Below are positions 8,372 to 16,994 of a stretch of 64,000 bases of DNA, in pieces. The notes under the pieces were generated by a model, which did not search any database, was not told the DNA's origin, and was given only the letters and a program-made list of their open reading frames with translations. Every line of letters begins with the position of its first letter. Position 1 is the first letter of the stretch. A program made the position numbers and the translations under genes. The DNA comes from Bacillus sp. EB106-08-02-XG196. GTDB lineage: Bacteria; Bacillota; Bacilli; Bacillales; Cytobacillaceae. The DNA is taken from NCBI RefSeq assembly GCF_013396335.1, contig NZ_JABWSY010000003.1:124001-188000 (forward strand), given 5' to 3'.

Positions 8372-10819
8372 ATGAAATATAAAGACTTAATTGCAAAAAT
8401 GACTCTTGAGGAGAAAGCATCCCTAATGTCAGGAAAAGATTTCTGGCAAACCCAGGATATAAAACGGCTGGGAATCAACAGCATGTTTCTAGCTGATGGT
8501 CCTCATGGAATCAGAAAACAAGCCGCAGCTGCAGATCATCTCGGACTAAATGAGAGTATTCCTGCAACTTGTTTTCCAACAGCAGCGACAGTAGCGAATA
8601 GCTGGAACATAGAGCTTGGAGAAAAAATGGGTGAGTACCTAGGTGAAGAGGCTGTTGCACAAGGAGTGAATGTTCTTTTAGGACCTGGGATCAATATGAA
8701 GAGAAATCCTTTAGCAGGTAGAAACTTTGAGTATTTTAGTGAAGATCCATACCTTGCAGGCAAACTGGCTGCAGGCATGATTAGAGGAATTCAATCACAT
8801 GGAATATCTGCCTGTGTAAAGCACTTTGCTGTCAATAATCAGGAAGAGCGCAGAATGGCGATTGATACCATTGTCGATGAACGAACGCTTAGAGAAATCT
8901 ATTTAACTGCATTTGAAATTGCTATAGACGAAGGTAAGACCAAAACAATGATGTCTGCTTATAATATGCTGAACGGCGCCTATACGAATGAAAATACTCA
9001 TTTAATGAGAGAAATCCTTCGGAATGAATGGAAGTACGAGGGTGTTGTCGTGACAGATTGGGGCGGAAGCAATGATAGGGTAGCAGGATTAATTGCTGGC
9101 AATGAGTTAGAGATGCCGACAACCAACGGCGAGACAAATGAGGAAATCATCCAAGCCATTAAAACTGGAAAAATAAAAGAAGAAGTACTAGAAGAAAATG
9201 TTGATCGATTGCTTGACCTTCTTTTTACAACAGAGGAAGCTCTGCTCGAATCTCATAAAGAGATTGATAAGGAAAAACATCATCAAATGGCACAAACCGT
9301 TGCAGAAGAGTCCATCGTTCTTTTGAAGAACGAAGATGAAATATTGCCCATTCAAAAGGGAAAAAAAGTCGCGATTGTCGGAGAATTTGCAAAAGAAGCA
9401 CGCTATCAGGGCGCAGGTTCATCCATTGTAAATCCTACGAAATTAGATAGTACATTAGAGTGTGTCAAGGAATGCGGATTTGAGACCATAGGATTTGAAA
9501 CAGGATTTGCACGCTATGGGAAGAAAAGTCAGAAAAAAATAGATGCTGCATGTACACTTGCAAAAAGAGCAGATGTTGTTCTTATCTATATAGGACTGGA
9601 TGAAGTAACGGAAGCTGAAGGATTAGACAGACAAACCATGAAGATTCCAGAAAATCAAATTGAGTTACTGAACGCTTTATACCAAGTTAATAAAAATATT
9701 GTGGCCATTCTATCTGCTGGGGCAGCAGTTGAAATGCCATGGATTAATAAGGTAAAAGGGCTAGTACATGGATATTTAAGTGGGCAAGCAGGGGCAAAAG
9801 CGATTCTAGGGATATTATCAGGTGAAGTGAATCCATCTGGAAAACTAGCAGAATCGTATCCGATGCGCTATGAAGATACCCCTTCTTACTATCAATTCCC
9901 GGGGAAAGAGGTAAGTGTCGAATACCGTGAAGGTCCATATATTGGCTATCGTTATTACGATACAGCAAATGTAGATGTTTTATTCCCGTTCGGTTATGGA
10001 CTAAGTTATTCAAAATTCGAATACTCGGATATCCAAGTTGCCAAGGATAGAGTCACCTTTAAATTGACGAATACCGGCGGAATGGCTGGAAGTGAAGTTG
10101 CACAGCTATACGTTGGCTGTAAGTCTACAAATATTTTCAGGCCAAAAAAGGAGTTAAAAGGATTTACAAAAGTATTCTTAAAACCAGGTGAGACAAAAGC
10201 AGTGACGATTCCTTTTGATGATAAAACATTCCGTTACTATAATGTTAAGACAAATAGCTGGGAAATTGAATCTACTGATTATGAAATCTTAATTGGTTCT
10301 TCAAGTACAGATATCAGATTGGCGAATGTGATTGCGATTGAAGGGACAAGAGCGCCGCTTCCATACGATAAAGCAAAACTGCCATCTTATTATTCTGGGA
10401 AAGCAAACAATGTCAGTTTAGCAGAATTTGAAACCTTGCTTGGAAGCAAAGTACCAGAATCAAAATGGAATCGAACAAAACCGCTAGGCTATAATGACAC
10501 GATTGCCCAGTGTCAGTATGCAAAGGGTGGAGCTGCTAGATTTGCATTCAAACTAATCCATTTCTCTCATTGGTTCCTTAGAAAAATCGGAAAGAGAAGT
10601 ACGGCCAATCTTATAATGATGTCCATCTATCATATGCCATTCCGTGGTGTTTCAAGAATGACAGGCGGTGTAATCAATATGCCAATGTTGGATGGAATCT
10701 TGATGATGGTAAATGGTCAGTTCTTTAAAGGTTTGCGACACGCACTTAAGGAAAGAAGGAAAAAGATGGAGGGAGAAAAGTCAAAAACAACCATGGTACA
10801 GGCAGCAAAGGAGATGTAA
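8372..10819 (+). CDS. GH3 beta-glucosidase-type hydrolase, canonical domain order
   Basis: 815 residues without a signal peptide, so probably cytoplasmic. TIM barrel about 1-290 with LADGPHGIRK, RNFEYFSEDP, KHFAVNNQE and nucleophile Asp229 in VVVTDWGG. Sandwich domain about 310-520 with the lead ESIVLLKNE. FnIII about 545-640 (FPFGYGLSYS). A C-terminal extension of about 170 residues, which is common in Firmicute members. Likely hydrolyses beta-glucosides entering through a transporter. GAGG lies before the ATG, and the gene follows the anchored GH3 with an intervening hairpin. The two may act in series, outside and inside the cell. Confidence 0.9.
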   Translation: MKYKDLIAKMTLEEKASLMSGKDFWQTQDIKRLGINSMFLADGPHGIRKQAAAADHLGLNESIPATCFPTAATVANSWNIELGEKMGEYLGEEAVAQGVNVLLGPGINMKRNPLAGRNFEYFSEDPYLAGKLAAGMIRGIQSHGISACVKHFAVNNQEERRMAIDTIVDERTLREIYLTAFEIAIDEGKTKTMMSAYNMLNGAYTNENTHLMREILRNEWKYEGVVVTDWGGSNDRVAGLIAGNELEMPTTNGETNEEIIQAIKTGKIKEEVLEENVDRLLDLLFTTEEALLESHKEIDKEKHHQMAQTVAEESIVLLKNEDEILPIQKGKKVAIVGEFAKEARYQGAGSSIVNPTKLDSTLECVKECGFETIGFETGFARYGKKSQKKIDAACTLAKRADVVLIYIGLDEVTEAEGLDRQTMKIPENQIELLNALYQVNKNIVAILSAGAAVEMPWINKVKGLVHGYLSGQAGAKAILGILSGEVNPSGKLAESYPMRYEDTPSYYQFPGKEVSVEYREGPYIGYRYYDTANVDVLFPFGYGLSYSKFEYSDIQVAKDRVTFKLTNTGGMAGSEVAQLYVGCKSTNIFRPKKELKGFTKVFLKPGETKAVTIPFDDKTFRYYNVKTNSWEIESTDYEILIGSSSTDIRLANVIAIEGTRAPLPYDKAKLPSYYSGKANNVSLAEFETLLGSKVPESKWNRTKPLGYNDTIAQCQYAKGGAARFAFKLIHFSHWFLRKIGKRSTANLIMMSIYHMPFRGVSRMTGGVINMPMLDGILMMVNGQFFKGLRHALKERRKKMEGEKSKTTMVQAAKEM

Positions 10820-10825
10820 ACTAGG

Positions 10826-11452
10826 ATGAGTAACGGTAAGGCAGAAACAAATAAAACGGGGGCTGGAATGGCAGGTTTCTGGAATAGATATAAGGATAAG
10901 CATCCTAATACAGCTCAATTCTTAGTTTTCTTTTTGCTAAGTAATGGGATTACGCTATTGCAACTTGTATTAATGCCAGTGTTTAAGAGTATATTCGCTC
11001 AAACTCCGTTAGTTAGTACGAGTTTTCAAGTTTTACAGTTTGGACAAAATTTCGATGGCAGTAACTATTTTGTTTTTGATTATGCTGCAGGTTCCCTTGC
11101 GTCGGGAGGCGGGGGAGGGCTTGCCTATTTCCTTGCTGTTCAAATTACCATTGCGATCGCTCAGATCATCAACTTTTTTGCCCAAAGAAGTATTACATTT
11201 AAATCAAACAGCAACATTTGGAATGCGGCTTTTTGGTACCTAGTCGCGTATATTGGAATCACGATTGGTGCGGCCGCAGCTCAAGGATTCTACAAAGCCC
11301 CAATTTATAATTTATTCATGAATACATGGGGAATGGGCTCAGTCGGTGAGACAACGGCGGATGTGATTACGATGGTCATCAATAGTGCGATTTCCTTCTG
11401 GGTATTCTTCCCAATATTTAAAATCATTTTCAAACAGGAGACTCAAAAATAG
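10826..11452 (+). CDS. GtrA-like membrane protein
   Basis: 208 residues with four hydrophobic segments (about 30-50, 75-105, 130-155, 175-200) and FFAQRSITFKSN after the second, the loop pattern seen in GtrA proteins. GtrA members flip or present lipid-linked sugars for surface polymer glycosylation, usually with a GT2 enzyme, and one follows at 11629. It starts 7 bases after the GH3 stop, with AAGGAG inside the end of that gene, so it is co-transcribed with the hydrolases. The N-terminal loop is longer than in typical 120-150 residue members. Confidence 0.8.
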   Translation: MSNGKAETNKTGAGMAGFWNRYKDKHPNTAQFLVFFLLSNGITLLQLVLMPVFKSIFAQTPLVSTSFQVLQFGQNFDGSNYFVFDYAAGSLASGGGGGLAYFLAVQITIAIAQIINFFAQRSITFKSNSNIWNAAFWYLVAYIGITIGAAAAQGFYKAPIYNLFMNTWGMGSVGETTADVITMVINSAISFWVFFPIFKIIFKQETQK

Positions 11453-11513
11453 TTCCTTACTTGCTTCATTTGTTAGTTAAGTAACGGCTGACAAATGAAG
11501 AAGCAACTAAGGA
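11453..11513 (+). terminator. Long inverted repeat after gtrA
   Basis: TTCCTTA...TTGCTTCATTTGT pairs with ACAAATGAAGAAGCAA...TAAGGAA with a 3-base bulge. There is no T run at its foot. It may be a terminator or an mRNA end stabiliser between gtrA and the glycosyltransferase. Confidence 0.5.
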
Positions 11514-11628
11514 ATTATAGTAGAGTTATAACATAAATAGCACCATTTCGTTCTTGGTGTTTTTCTAGAACTTATAAATATTTTTACAACAAGAGCTAAA
11601 CTTCAGGAATCAGGAAGGTGGGAAGACT

Positions 11629-12645
11629 ATGAAATTATTATCGATTGTCGTTCCTTGTTATAATTCACAGGAATATATGAGATATAGCATTGAGTCCCTT
11701 TTACCTGGTGGAGAATGTGTTGAGATACTGATCGTAAATGATGGCTCGGTTGATCAAACAGCAGAAATTGCCAATGAGTATGCTAGAAAGTATCCAACCA
11801 TCATAAAAGCGATTCATCAGGAAAATGGCGGACATGGTGAAGCGGTCAATGCAGGGATCCGAAATGCCACAGGAACTTATTTTAAAGTTGTAGATAGTGA
11901 TGATTGGGTAGATACACGAGCGTATCTCAAAATTTTAAATGCTTTAGAAAAATTTGTTGCGGAAGAACAGTCAGTGGATATGTTCATAAGTAATTTTGTC
12001 TATGAAAAAGAAGGCGCAAAGTATAAAAAAGTGATGAAATATGAAAATGTTCTTCCAGAAGGAAAAATTTTCACTTGGGATGATATCAAGCGTTTCCGTA
12101 AAGGACAGTATCTATTAATGCACTCTGTGATTTATAGAACACAGATTTTGAGAGAATGTGGACTTGAACTTCCCAAGCACACCTTTTATGTAGACAATTT
12201 ATATGTATATCAACCATTAGCGCATGTGAAAAAAATATTCTATCTCAACGTGGACTTTTATCGATATTTTATAGGCAGAGAAGACCAATCGGTTAACGAA
12301 AGGGTCATGATTAAAAGAATAGACCAACAGATTAAAGTGAACAAGCTCATGATTGAGCAAGTTGATGTGAACGATATTTATCATCCAAAGCCTCGTGAAT
12401 ATATGCTTCATCATCTTGAAATTGTTACGGTGGTTTCCGCAATCTTGCTAATTCGTTCAGGCACGAAGGAAAATTTGATAAAGAAAAAAGAGTTATGGAA
12501 ATATATTAAGGATAGAGATCATGAATTGTATCATGAAATTAGATATGGCATGATGGGTCATTTAATGAATCTACCCGGTCGAGCAGGACGCAGTATTTCC
12601 GTAGGTGCATATAAAATATCACAAAAAGTGGTAGGCTTTAACTAA
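11629..12645 (+). CDS. Family 2 glycosyltransferase
   Basis: 338 residues. A GT-A fold starts at once: LSIVVPCYNSQEY, VNDGSVDQT, then VDSDDWVD carrying the DxD metal and UDP-sugar site near residue 88. No C-terminal membrane segment, so it is probably peripheral on the inner membrane face. AAGGTGGG supports the start. Between gtrA and a UDP-galactopyranose mutase it plausibly transfers a sugar (perhaps galactofuranose) to a lipid or surface glycan. The donor is inferred only from the neighbour. Confidence 0.88.
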   Translation: MKLLSIVVPCYNSQEYMRYSIESLLPGGECVEILIVNDGSVDQTAEIANEYARKYPTIIKAIHQENGGHGEAVNAGIRNATGTYFKVVDSDDWVDTRAYLKILNALEKFVAEEQSVDMFISNFVYEKEGAKYKKVMKYENVLPEGKIFTWDDIKRFRKGQYLLMHSVIYRTQILRECGLELPKHTFYVDNLYVYQPLAHVKKIFYLNVDFYRYFIGREDQSVNERVMIKRIDQQIKVNKLMIEQVDVNDIYHPKPREYMLHHLEIVTVVSAILLIRSGTKENLIKKKELWKYIKDRDHELYHEIRYGMMGHLMNLPGRAGRSISVGAYKISQKVVGFN

Positions 12646-12657
12646 TAGGAAATATAG

Positions 12658-12690
12658 AAAACAGTTTCAGCATCGCCCTGAAGCTGTTTT
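12658..12690 (+). terminator. Terminator after the glycosyltransferase
   Basis: AAAACAGTTTCA and TGAAGCTGTTTT form a 12-bp stem (one G-U pair) around a 9-base loop. The T stretch is inside the right arm. Confidence 0.65.
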
Positions 12691-12766
12691 CTGTAATTAT
12701 GATGGTTAGTTTATGTGCGTGAAGTTAGAAACAAACCCACAGAAAAAAATTGGGAGTCGGATCACA

Positions 12767-13882
12767 ATGAATAGTAGAAAATATGATTTTTTAATTGTTG
12801 GAGCTGGTCTTTATGGTGCGGTTTTTGCACATATGGCAAAAAAGGCGGGAAAAACCTGCCTGATTATTGATAAGCGGAGCCACATTGCCGGAAATATTTA
12901 TACAGAAAAAATCGAAGATATACAAGTACATAAATATGGGGCACATATTTTTCACACCACCAATAAAAAGGTATGGGAATTCGTAAACGAGTTTGCTGAA
13001 TTTAATCGATATACGAATAGTCCAATTGCTAACTATCATGGTGAAATCTATAATTTACCTTTTAATATGAATACGTTTAACAAAATGTGGGGCGTTACCA
13101 CTCCAGAGGAAGCAAAGGAGAAAATTGAGCAGCAGCGCAGGGAAAGGTATGTTGATAACCCGCAAAATCTTGAAGAGCAGGCTATTAACCTCGTGGGAAG
13201 CGATATTTATGAAAAACTGATTCGCGGTTACACAGAAAAGCAATGGGGACGTCCATGCACAGAGATACCTGCGTTTATTATCCGAAGATTACCGGTTCGG
13301 TTTACGTATGACAATAATTATTTTAACGACCCTTATCAAGGAATCCCAATAGACGGTTACACCGCAATGGTTGAACGAATGATAGAAGGCATTGAAGTGA
13401 AACTGGATAGTGACTATTTAAAAAACAAAAGTTATTGGGATAGTCTGGCAGATATGGTCGTGTACACGGGTCCTGTTGATGCTTATTTCAACTATCAGTT
13501 TGGTGTATTGGAATACAGAAGTTTACAGTTTGAAACGGAGGTTATGGATACAGATAACTTTCAAGGGAATGCTGTGGTCAATTATACCGATCGCGAGACA
13601 CCTTTTACACGAATCATAGAGCATAAACATTTTAATTTTGGCACTCAGCCCAAAACAATCGTCACACGTGAATATAGTGTCGAGTGGAAACTAGGCGATG
13701 AGCCATATTACCCAATTAATGATGACAAAAACAGTGCGCAGTATAAAAAGTATCAAACATTGACGGAAAAAGAAGGTAACGTTATTTTCGGTGGGCGCCT
13801 AGGGGAATACAAATATTATAATATGGACCAGGTTGTTGAGGTTGCTTTACGTAATGTAGAAGAAGTTTTGAGGAAAAGGTAG
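12767..13882 (+). CDS. glf: UDP-galactopyranose mutase
   Basis: 371 residues from the ATG at 12767, chosen because GGGAG lies 10 bases before it and the FAD-binding motif FLIVGAGLYGAVFA starts at residue 6. HKYGAHIFHTTNKKVW is the family signature near residues 52-67, and KQWG, RLPVRF, FNDPYQGIP and GGRLGEYKYYNMDQ follow. The flavoenzyme converts UDP-galactopyranose to UDP-galactofuranose in the cytoplasm, the donor for galactofuranose-containing glycans. Length is normal. It forms its own unit between two terminators but probably serves the adjacent GT2 and GtrA. Confidence 0.95.
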   Translation: MNSRKYDFLIVGAGLYGAVFAHMAKKAGKTCLIIDKRSHIAGNIYTEKIEDIQVHKYGAHIFHTTNKKVWEFVNEFAEFNRYTNSPIANYHGEIYNLPFNMNTFNKMWGVTTPEEAKEKIEQQRRERYVDNPQNLEEQAINLVGSDIYEKLIRGYTEKQWGRPCTEIPAFIIRRLPVRFTYDNNYFNDPYQGIPIDGYTAMVERMIEGIEVKLDSDYLKNKSYWDSLADMVVYTGPVDAYFNYQFGVLEYRSLQFETEVMDTDNFQGNAVVNYTDRETPFTRIIEHKHFNFGTQPKTIVTREYSVEWKLGDEPYYPINDDKNSAQYKKYQTLTEKEGNVIFGGRLGEYKYYNMDQVVEVALRNVEEVLRKR

Positions 13883-13912
13883 TTCTTTGTTTGTTATTAA
13901 TAGGATTGAAGT

Positions 13913-13954
13913 TGGAATTCAGAGATATCCAATGGTATCAGGATTCCATTTTTT
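13913..13954 (+). terminator. Terminator after glf
   Basis: TGGAAT and ATTCCA flank a 24-base loop with minor internal pairing, followed by six T. Confidence 0.6.
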
Positions 13955-14015
13955 ATACTTGGAGATTCTCTGTTAGATAAAGAATAGGTCGATTAGAAAC
14001 ATTGCAGGTGAAAAA

Positions 14016-14213
14016 ATGAAAACGAATGAAGAAATTCTTAAGGATTTGAAAAATGAATTAATACGAATTGGGTCTACTAGACAAAGGGATTATGATCTTT
14101 CTAAGAAGAAAAATAAAGTTTACAGTACAACCATTTGCCGAAGGTTAAAATTAAGTTGGCCGGAATTGGTTAAACAGACGGGCTTACATCTAAACAAAGG
14201 GGTAAACATGTGA
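14016..14213 (+). CDS. Small basic protein, possible DNA-binding fragment
   Basis: 65 residues, lysine and arginine rich, with an AGGTG site before the ATG. The pattern DYDLSKKKNKVYSTTICRRL followed by SWPELVKQTGL resembles the repeat unit that accompanies homing endonucleases and some phage HTH proteins. No catalytic domain is present. Its role is unknown. It stands alone next to the second sda copy. Confidence 0.5.
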   Translation: MKTNEEILKDLKNELIRIGSTRQRDYDLSKKKNKVYSTTICRRLKLSWPELVKQTGLHLNKGVNM

Positions 14214-14335
14214 AAAGTAAGAAAGTCTCAGCTGAACGTTTATAGGTTGGCTGTGTGTCAGATGCAATGAAATTCCCATTTAAAACATACTTTTTATAAT
14301 AAAATGTATTAAAGGTAAGTGGAGTGAAAAAATTT

Positions 14336-14473
14336 ATGCATAAACTGAGTATGAAACAATTACTAGAGATATATAACGAAGCAATAAACTTCAATGTAAG
14401 CAGTGATTTCATAATATTATTATCCGAAGAAATCAATAGGCGTATAATTAATGAATCTTTTATGGAAAACTGA
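14336..14473 (+). CDS. Second Sda-like sporulation kinase inhibitor
   Basis: A 45-residue frame starting MHKLSMKQLLEIYNEA, with GGAGTG before the ATG. It shares KLS, QLLEIY, EA, DFI.LLSEEIN.R with the copy at 2968 and with B. subtilis Sda. Even the upstream stretch GGAGTGAAA is alike, which suggests a duplicated segment. It is the last chromosomal gene before the island boundary, and its terminator is the hairpin at 14510. Confidence 0.78.
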   Translation: MHKLSMKQLLEIYNEAINFNVSSDFIILLSEEINRRIINESFMEN

Positions 14474-14509
14474 GATTGATTAAAATATTAAATAAGAGCA
14501 AAATAAAGA

Positions 14510-14532
14510 GCCTTGAAAAATCAAGGCTTTTT
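14510..14532. terminator. Bidirectional terminator at the island's left edge
   Basis: GCCTTGA and TCAAGGC with an AT loop, T run on the right and A/T-rich on the left. In the uninterrupted chromosome it would have lain just downstream of the tRNA-Arg on the minus strand. It now ends the sda copy. The same hairpin is repeated at 34367 and, altered, at 16873. Confidence 0.75.
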
Positions 14533-14533
14533 G

Positions 14534-14568
14534 ACGTCCCGAAGAGGATTCGAACCTCTGACCTACAG
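14534..14568. repeat. Left attachment site remnant (tRNA-Arg 3' end copy)
   Basis: Starting ACGTCCCGAAGAGGATTCGA, this matches the 3' part of tRNA-Arg at 57452 for 35 bases with one mismatch, then diverges (CTTAAGG against TTTAGG). It is the left boundary of the whole island. The imperfect match suggests an older integration than the 49-bp perfect copy at 34390. Confidence 0.8.
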
Positions 14569-14795
14569 CTTAAGGAATAGTATGAAAATGAGTATACTGT
14601 GGGCATTATTCACTACAAAATGTTTATTTATCAAAATCTTTAATTAATAAAAATCAATCCAGTTCAAATAAAAAAATAGGGTTTTATTGAGTTTTTCGGC
14701 AAATTTTCGGCTATTACGTACCCTTAAATTCATATCCATTACCGATATTTCGAAAAAATACGGTCTTCTAATTTTTTTTTGATTTAAGGGATGCA

Positions 14796-16316
14796 TTAAT
14801 TTGCTTTTTCATTTTTCCTCAATTCAATCCGAACATTATAGCCGTAATCTTTAAACATTTGAATCAAATTGGCACCATCTAAAAGAGTCAGTGGCTTCCC
14901 CTTGGCGAACTCTCTTGAATCATTCCCATAATAACTAGTTGTAACTAGGATTCCTTTAACTGCTCCTTCATCTCCCATTATCCCATTTAGCTCTCTGACT
15001 GCGGAGATTGGAACAACTTGATTGTATCGCTTTGCTTGTATGATGAATTTGCCCCCTCGAATGGGATCAGGGTCAAATGCAACGGCATCGATACCTCCAT
15101 CTCGGCTTGCTTTCGTTACTTTTACCTCTGCGCCAACTGTGGCAAAATATTTTTCAAACAGTTGCCTGACTAAATGTTCAAAATCCTCCCATGGCATTGC
15201 TGCTAAATTAGGAATAGAGTTAATTTCGGCTAGTATTTCTTTTGACTCCACAAACCGTTTATCATCACGGTTAAGTTCCATAATCGGTCGTACAGGTGCT
15301 AATTGATATAAGGCACCCGCATTTAACCCTTTCAAATTACGGAAACAATCTTTTGGAACGACTTTTTCAAGGTTTAAGGATAAAAATTCGCTTCTTGTTG
15401 CTTGTAGGCTAACAATGCAAGAATGAAAATCTTGACCAGTTGAAGTATCAACACCATGTATCCATCCATTAAAAACGATGAGCTCGGTTGTACTTGCATA
15501 ATCAGAACTAAAACACTCGTATATGTTTCGAAGTGTTAATTGGTAAATGATATCCTCATAGTGTTCCTCGAACTCTTTTTTCTTCATAGTTCTAAGTGTA
15601 ATTTCTTTGCGGGCTAGCACAAATTTATACTCAATGATATCGGGAACCTTTTTGGGACCAGGTAAATCAAAATCAATGACTAAAGCTTTTGCATCTGATA
15701 CATATTGAACATTAAAATTTTTTTCAAATCCCTTTGGATATGTGGATTGATTAATCACAGCTCCGAAGTATCTCTCTAAAAATGGAGGAATTGATTCTTC
15801 ATAGGCAAGCTTAAATTGATCGACCGATTCATTTATCTCCTTTTGTTCATTTAAAAATTCGTTTTTGGCACTATGATAATCAGTATAGGCATTATGATAT
15901 TGCCTTTCTGCTTCCTTCTGCTTTGTAAGCCTCTTAGTCGTTAGAGAGGAGAAAAAAAACTCAATAAATTTATCCTCCTTTGGAACATTTATAAGTTCAA
16001 TAAATGTTTCTAACTCAGGTTCCTCGTCTTGGTAAGTATCCTTGTTATATAGCTTGTCCCAGTCAAGAGCGTGCTTTCGATGTAATGAGAAGTGGAGCAG
16101 ATTCCGATATTCTTCAATATGCTCTAAAGCACCTTTAGTATCAGCAATTGCCATTGCTTTCATCTTTTCAACTTCTGTTTGCTCTTTAGCTTTCAACTCT
16201 TTTTCTTTCCACCGTTGCTTTTGTTTTTTTACTTTTTGTTCTAACTCCCATTGGGTCTTAGCAGCTATAACCTTATCTTCTTTAAGATATCGATTGGATA
16301 TGTGAGTACGAAACAC
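14796..16316 (-). CDS. Mrr-type restriction endonuclease with coiled-coil N-terminus
   Basis: 506 residues. Residues about 15-60 and 150-190 are charged coiled coil; the C-terminal 125 residues are an Mrr_cat PD-(D/E)XK domain: PWEDFEHLVRQLFEKYF, then SRDGGIDAVAF and FIIQAKRYN supply the D...QxK catalytic core. Mrr proteins cut modified or foreign DNA. The middle region (about 190-370) is of unknown function. It sits alone within the leftmost remnant element, probably as defence cargo. ATG start at the right end. Confidence 0.8.
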   Translation of the reverse strand: MFRTHISNRYLKEDKVIAAKTQWELEQKVKKQKQRWKEKELKAKEQTEVEKMKAMAIADTKGALEHIEEYRNLLHFSLHRKHALDWDKLYNKDTYQDEEPELETFIELINVPKEDKFIEFFFSSLTTKRLTKQKEAERQYHNAYTDYHSAKNEFLNEQKEINESVDQFKLAYEESIPPFLERYFGAVINQSTYPKGFEKNFNVQYVSDAKALVIDFDLPGPKKVPDIIEYKFVLARKEITLRTMKKKEFEEHYEDIIYQLTLRNIYECFSSDYASTTELIVFNGWIHGVDTSTGQDFHSCIVSLQATRSEFLSLNLEKVVPKDCFRNLKGLNAGALYQLAPVRPIMELNRDDKRFVESKEILAEINSIPNLAAMPWEDFEHLVRQLFEKYFATVGAEVKVTKASRDGGIDAVAFDPDPIRGGKFIIQAKRYNQVVPISAVRELNGIMGDEGAVKGILVTTSYYGNDSREFAKGKPLTLLDGANLIQMFKDYGYNVRIELRKNEKAN

Positions 16317-16477
16317 TAGTATTAACCTCCACTATTTTCCTCATTAGTAAAAGTTTATCCAAAAAATTAAAAAGTAAAAATACAGGCAGATATTAAACGT
16401 ATTGTGTTTTAGAACATAACGGGTGTAGAGTTTTTTATAACGGCAAGGTCAATATATTCTAGGGAGGTTTTTGTATT

Positions 16478-16660
16478 TTGGAAGGTGGAAAAAAGGAAGG
16501 TTATCAAAAAGGTGTTGAATATGTAATTTCTAAAATCTTAAAAAATAAGAAGGATATGTCATTGGATGATATTGCTCATATGGTTGAAGTAGATGTTTCA
16601 TTTGTTCAAAAGGTCAAAACTGAATTAAAAAAGAGGAGGGTTTATTCTTTTGAAGATTGA
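16478..16660 (+). CDS. Small protein resembling the C-terminal tail of Rpn-type nucleases
   Basis: 60 residues from a TTG with AGGGAGG 10 bases upstream. MEGGKKEGYQKG followed by MSLDDIAHMVEVDVSFVQKVK is the glycine-lysine lead and helix-turn-helix tail found at the end of Rpn/PDDEXK transposase-like proteins. The nuclease part is missing, so it is a fragment or an independent small regulator. Nothing else was seen between it and the repeat at 16831. Confidence 0.45.
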   Translation: MEGGKKEGYQKGVEYVISKILKNKKDMSLDDIAHMVEVDVSFVQKVKTELKKRRVYSFED

Positions 16661-16830
16661 ATTATAGTTGACAGAAAATAATTTAATGATATTACAAAAA
16701 ACTCTAAATCACAGAAACCTTATTCTATAGCACTTATGGGACTTTTTGATACAAAAAATAAATACGGTATTGAATTTCAAAACTGATTGAGAACTGCGTC
16801 CCCAATCAGTTGGGTTCGATTTTATGTTCA

Positions 16831-16971
16831 TTTTCGGCAATTGCTTTTTGCATATTTTTAGCAAAATAATAAGCCTTGAAATATCAAGGCTTTACTTTTT
16901 AGTTAATCAAATTCAAACCATTACGATAAAAGAAATATAGTTTTATTGAGTCTTTCGGGCAAATTTTCAGC
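16831..16971. repeat. Internal element-end junction with duplicated arm sequences
   Basis: The left part (TTTTCGGCAATTGC, GCATATTTTTA.CAAAA, then hairpin GCCTTGA/TCAAGGC) matches the right end of the block at 34313-34383. The right part (GTTTTATTGAG, CTTTCGGGCAAATTTTCAGC) matches the left end at 14680-14711. The tRNA copy expected between them is absent. It reads as the right end of one element fused to the left end of the next. Confidence 0.6.
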
Positions 16972-16994
16972 AAACTCGAAATGGAATTACCCAT

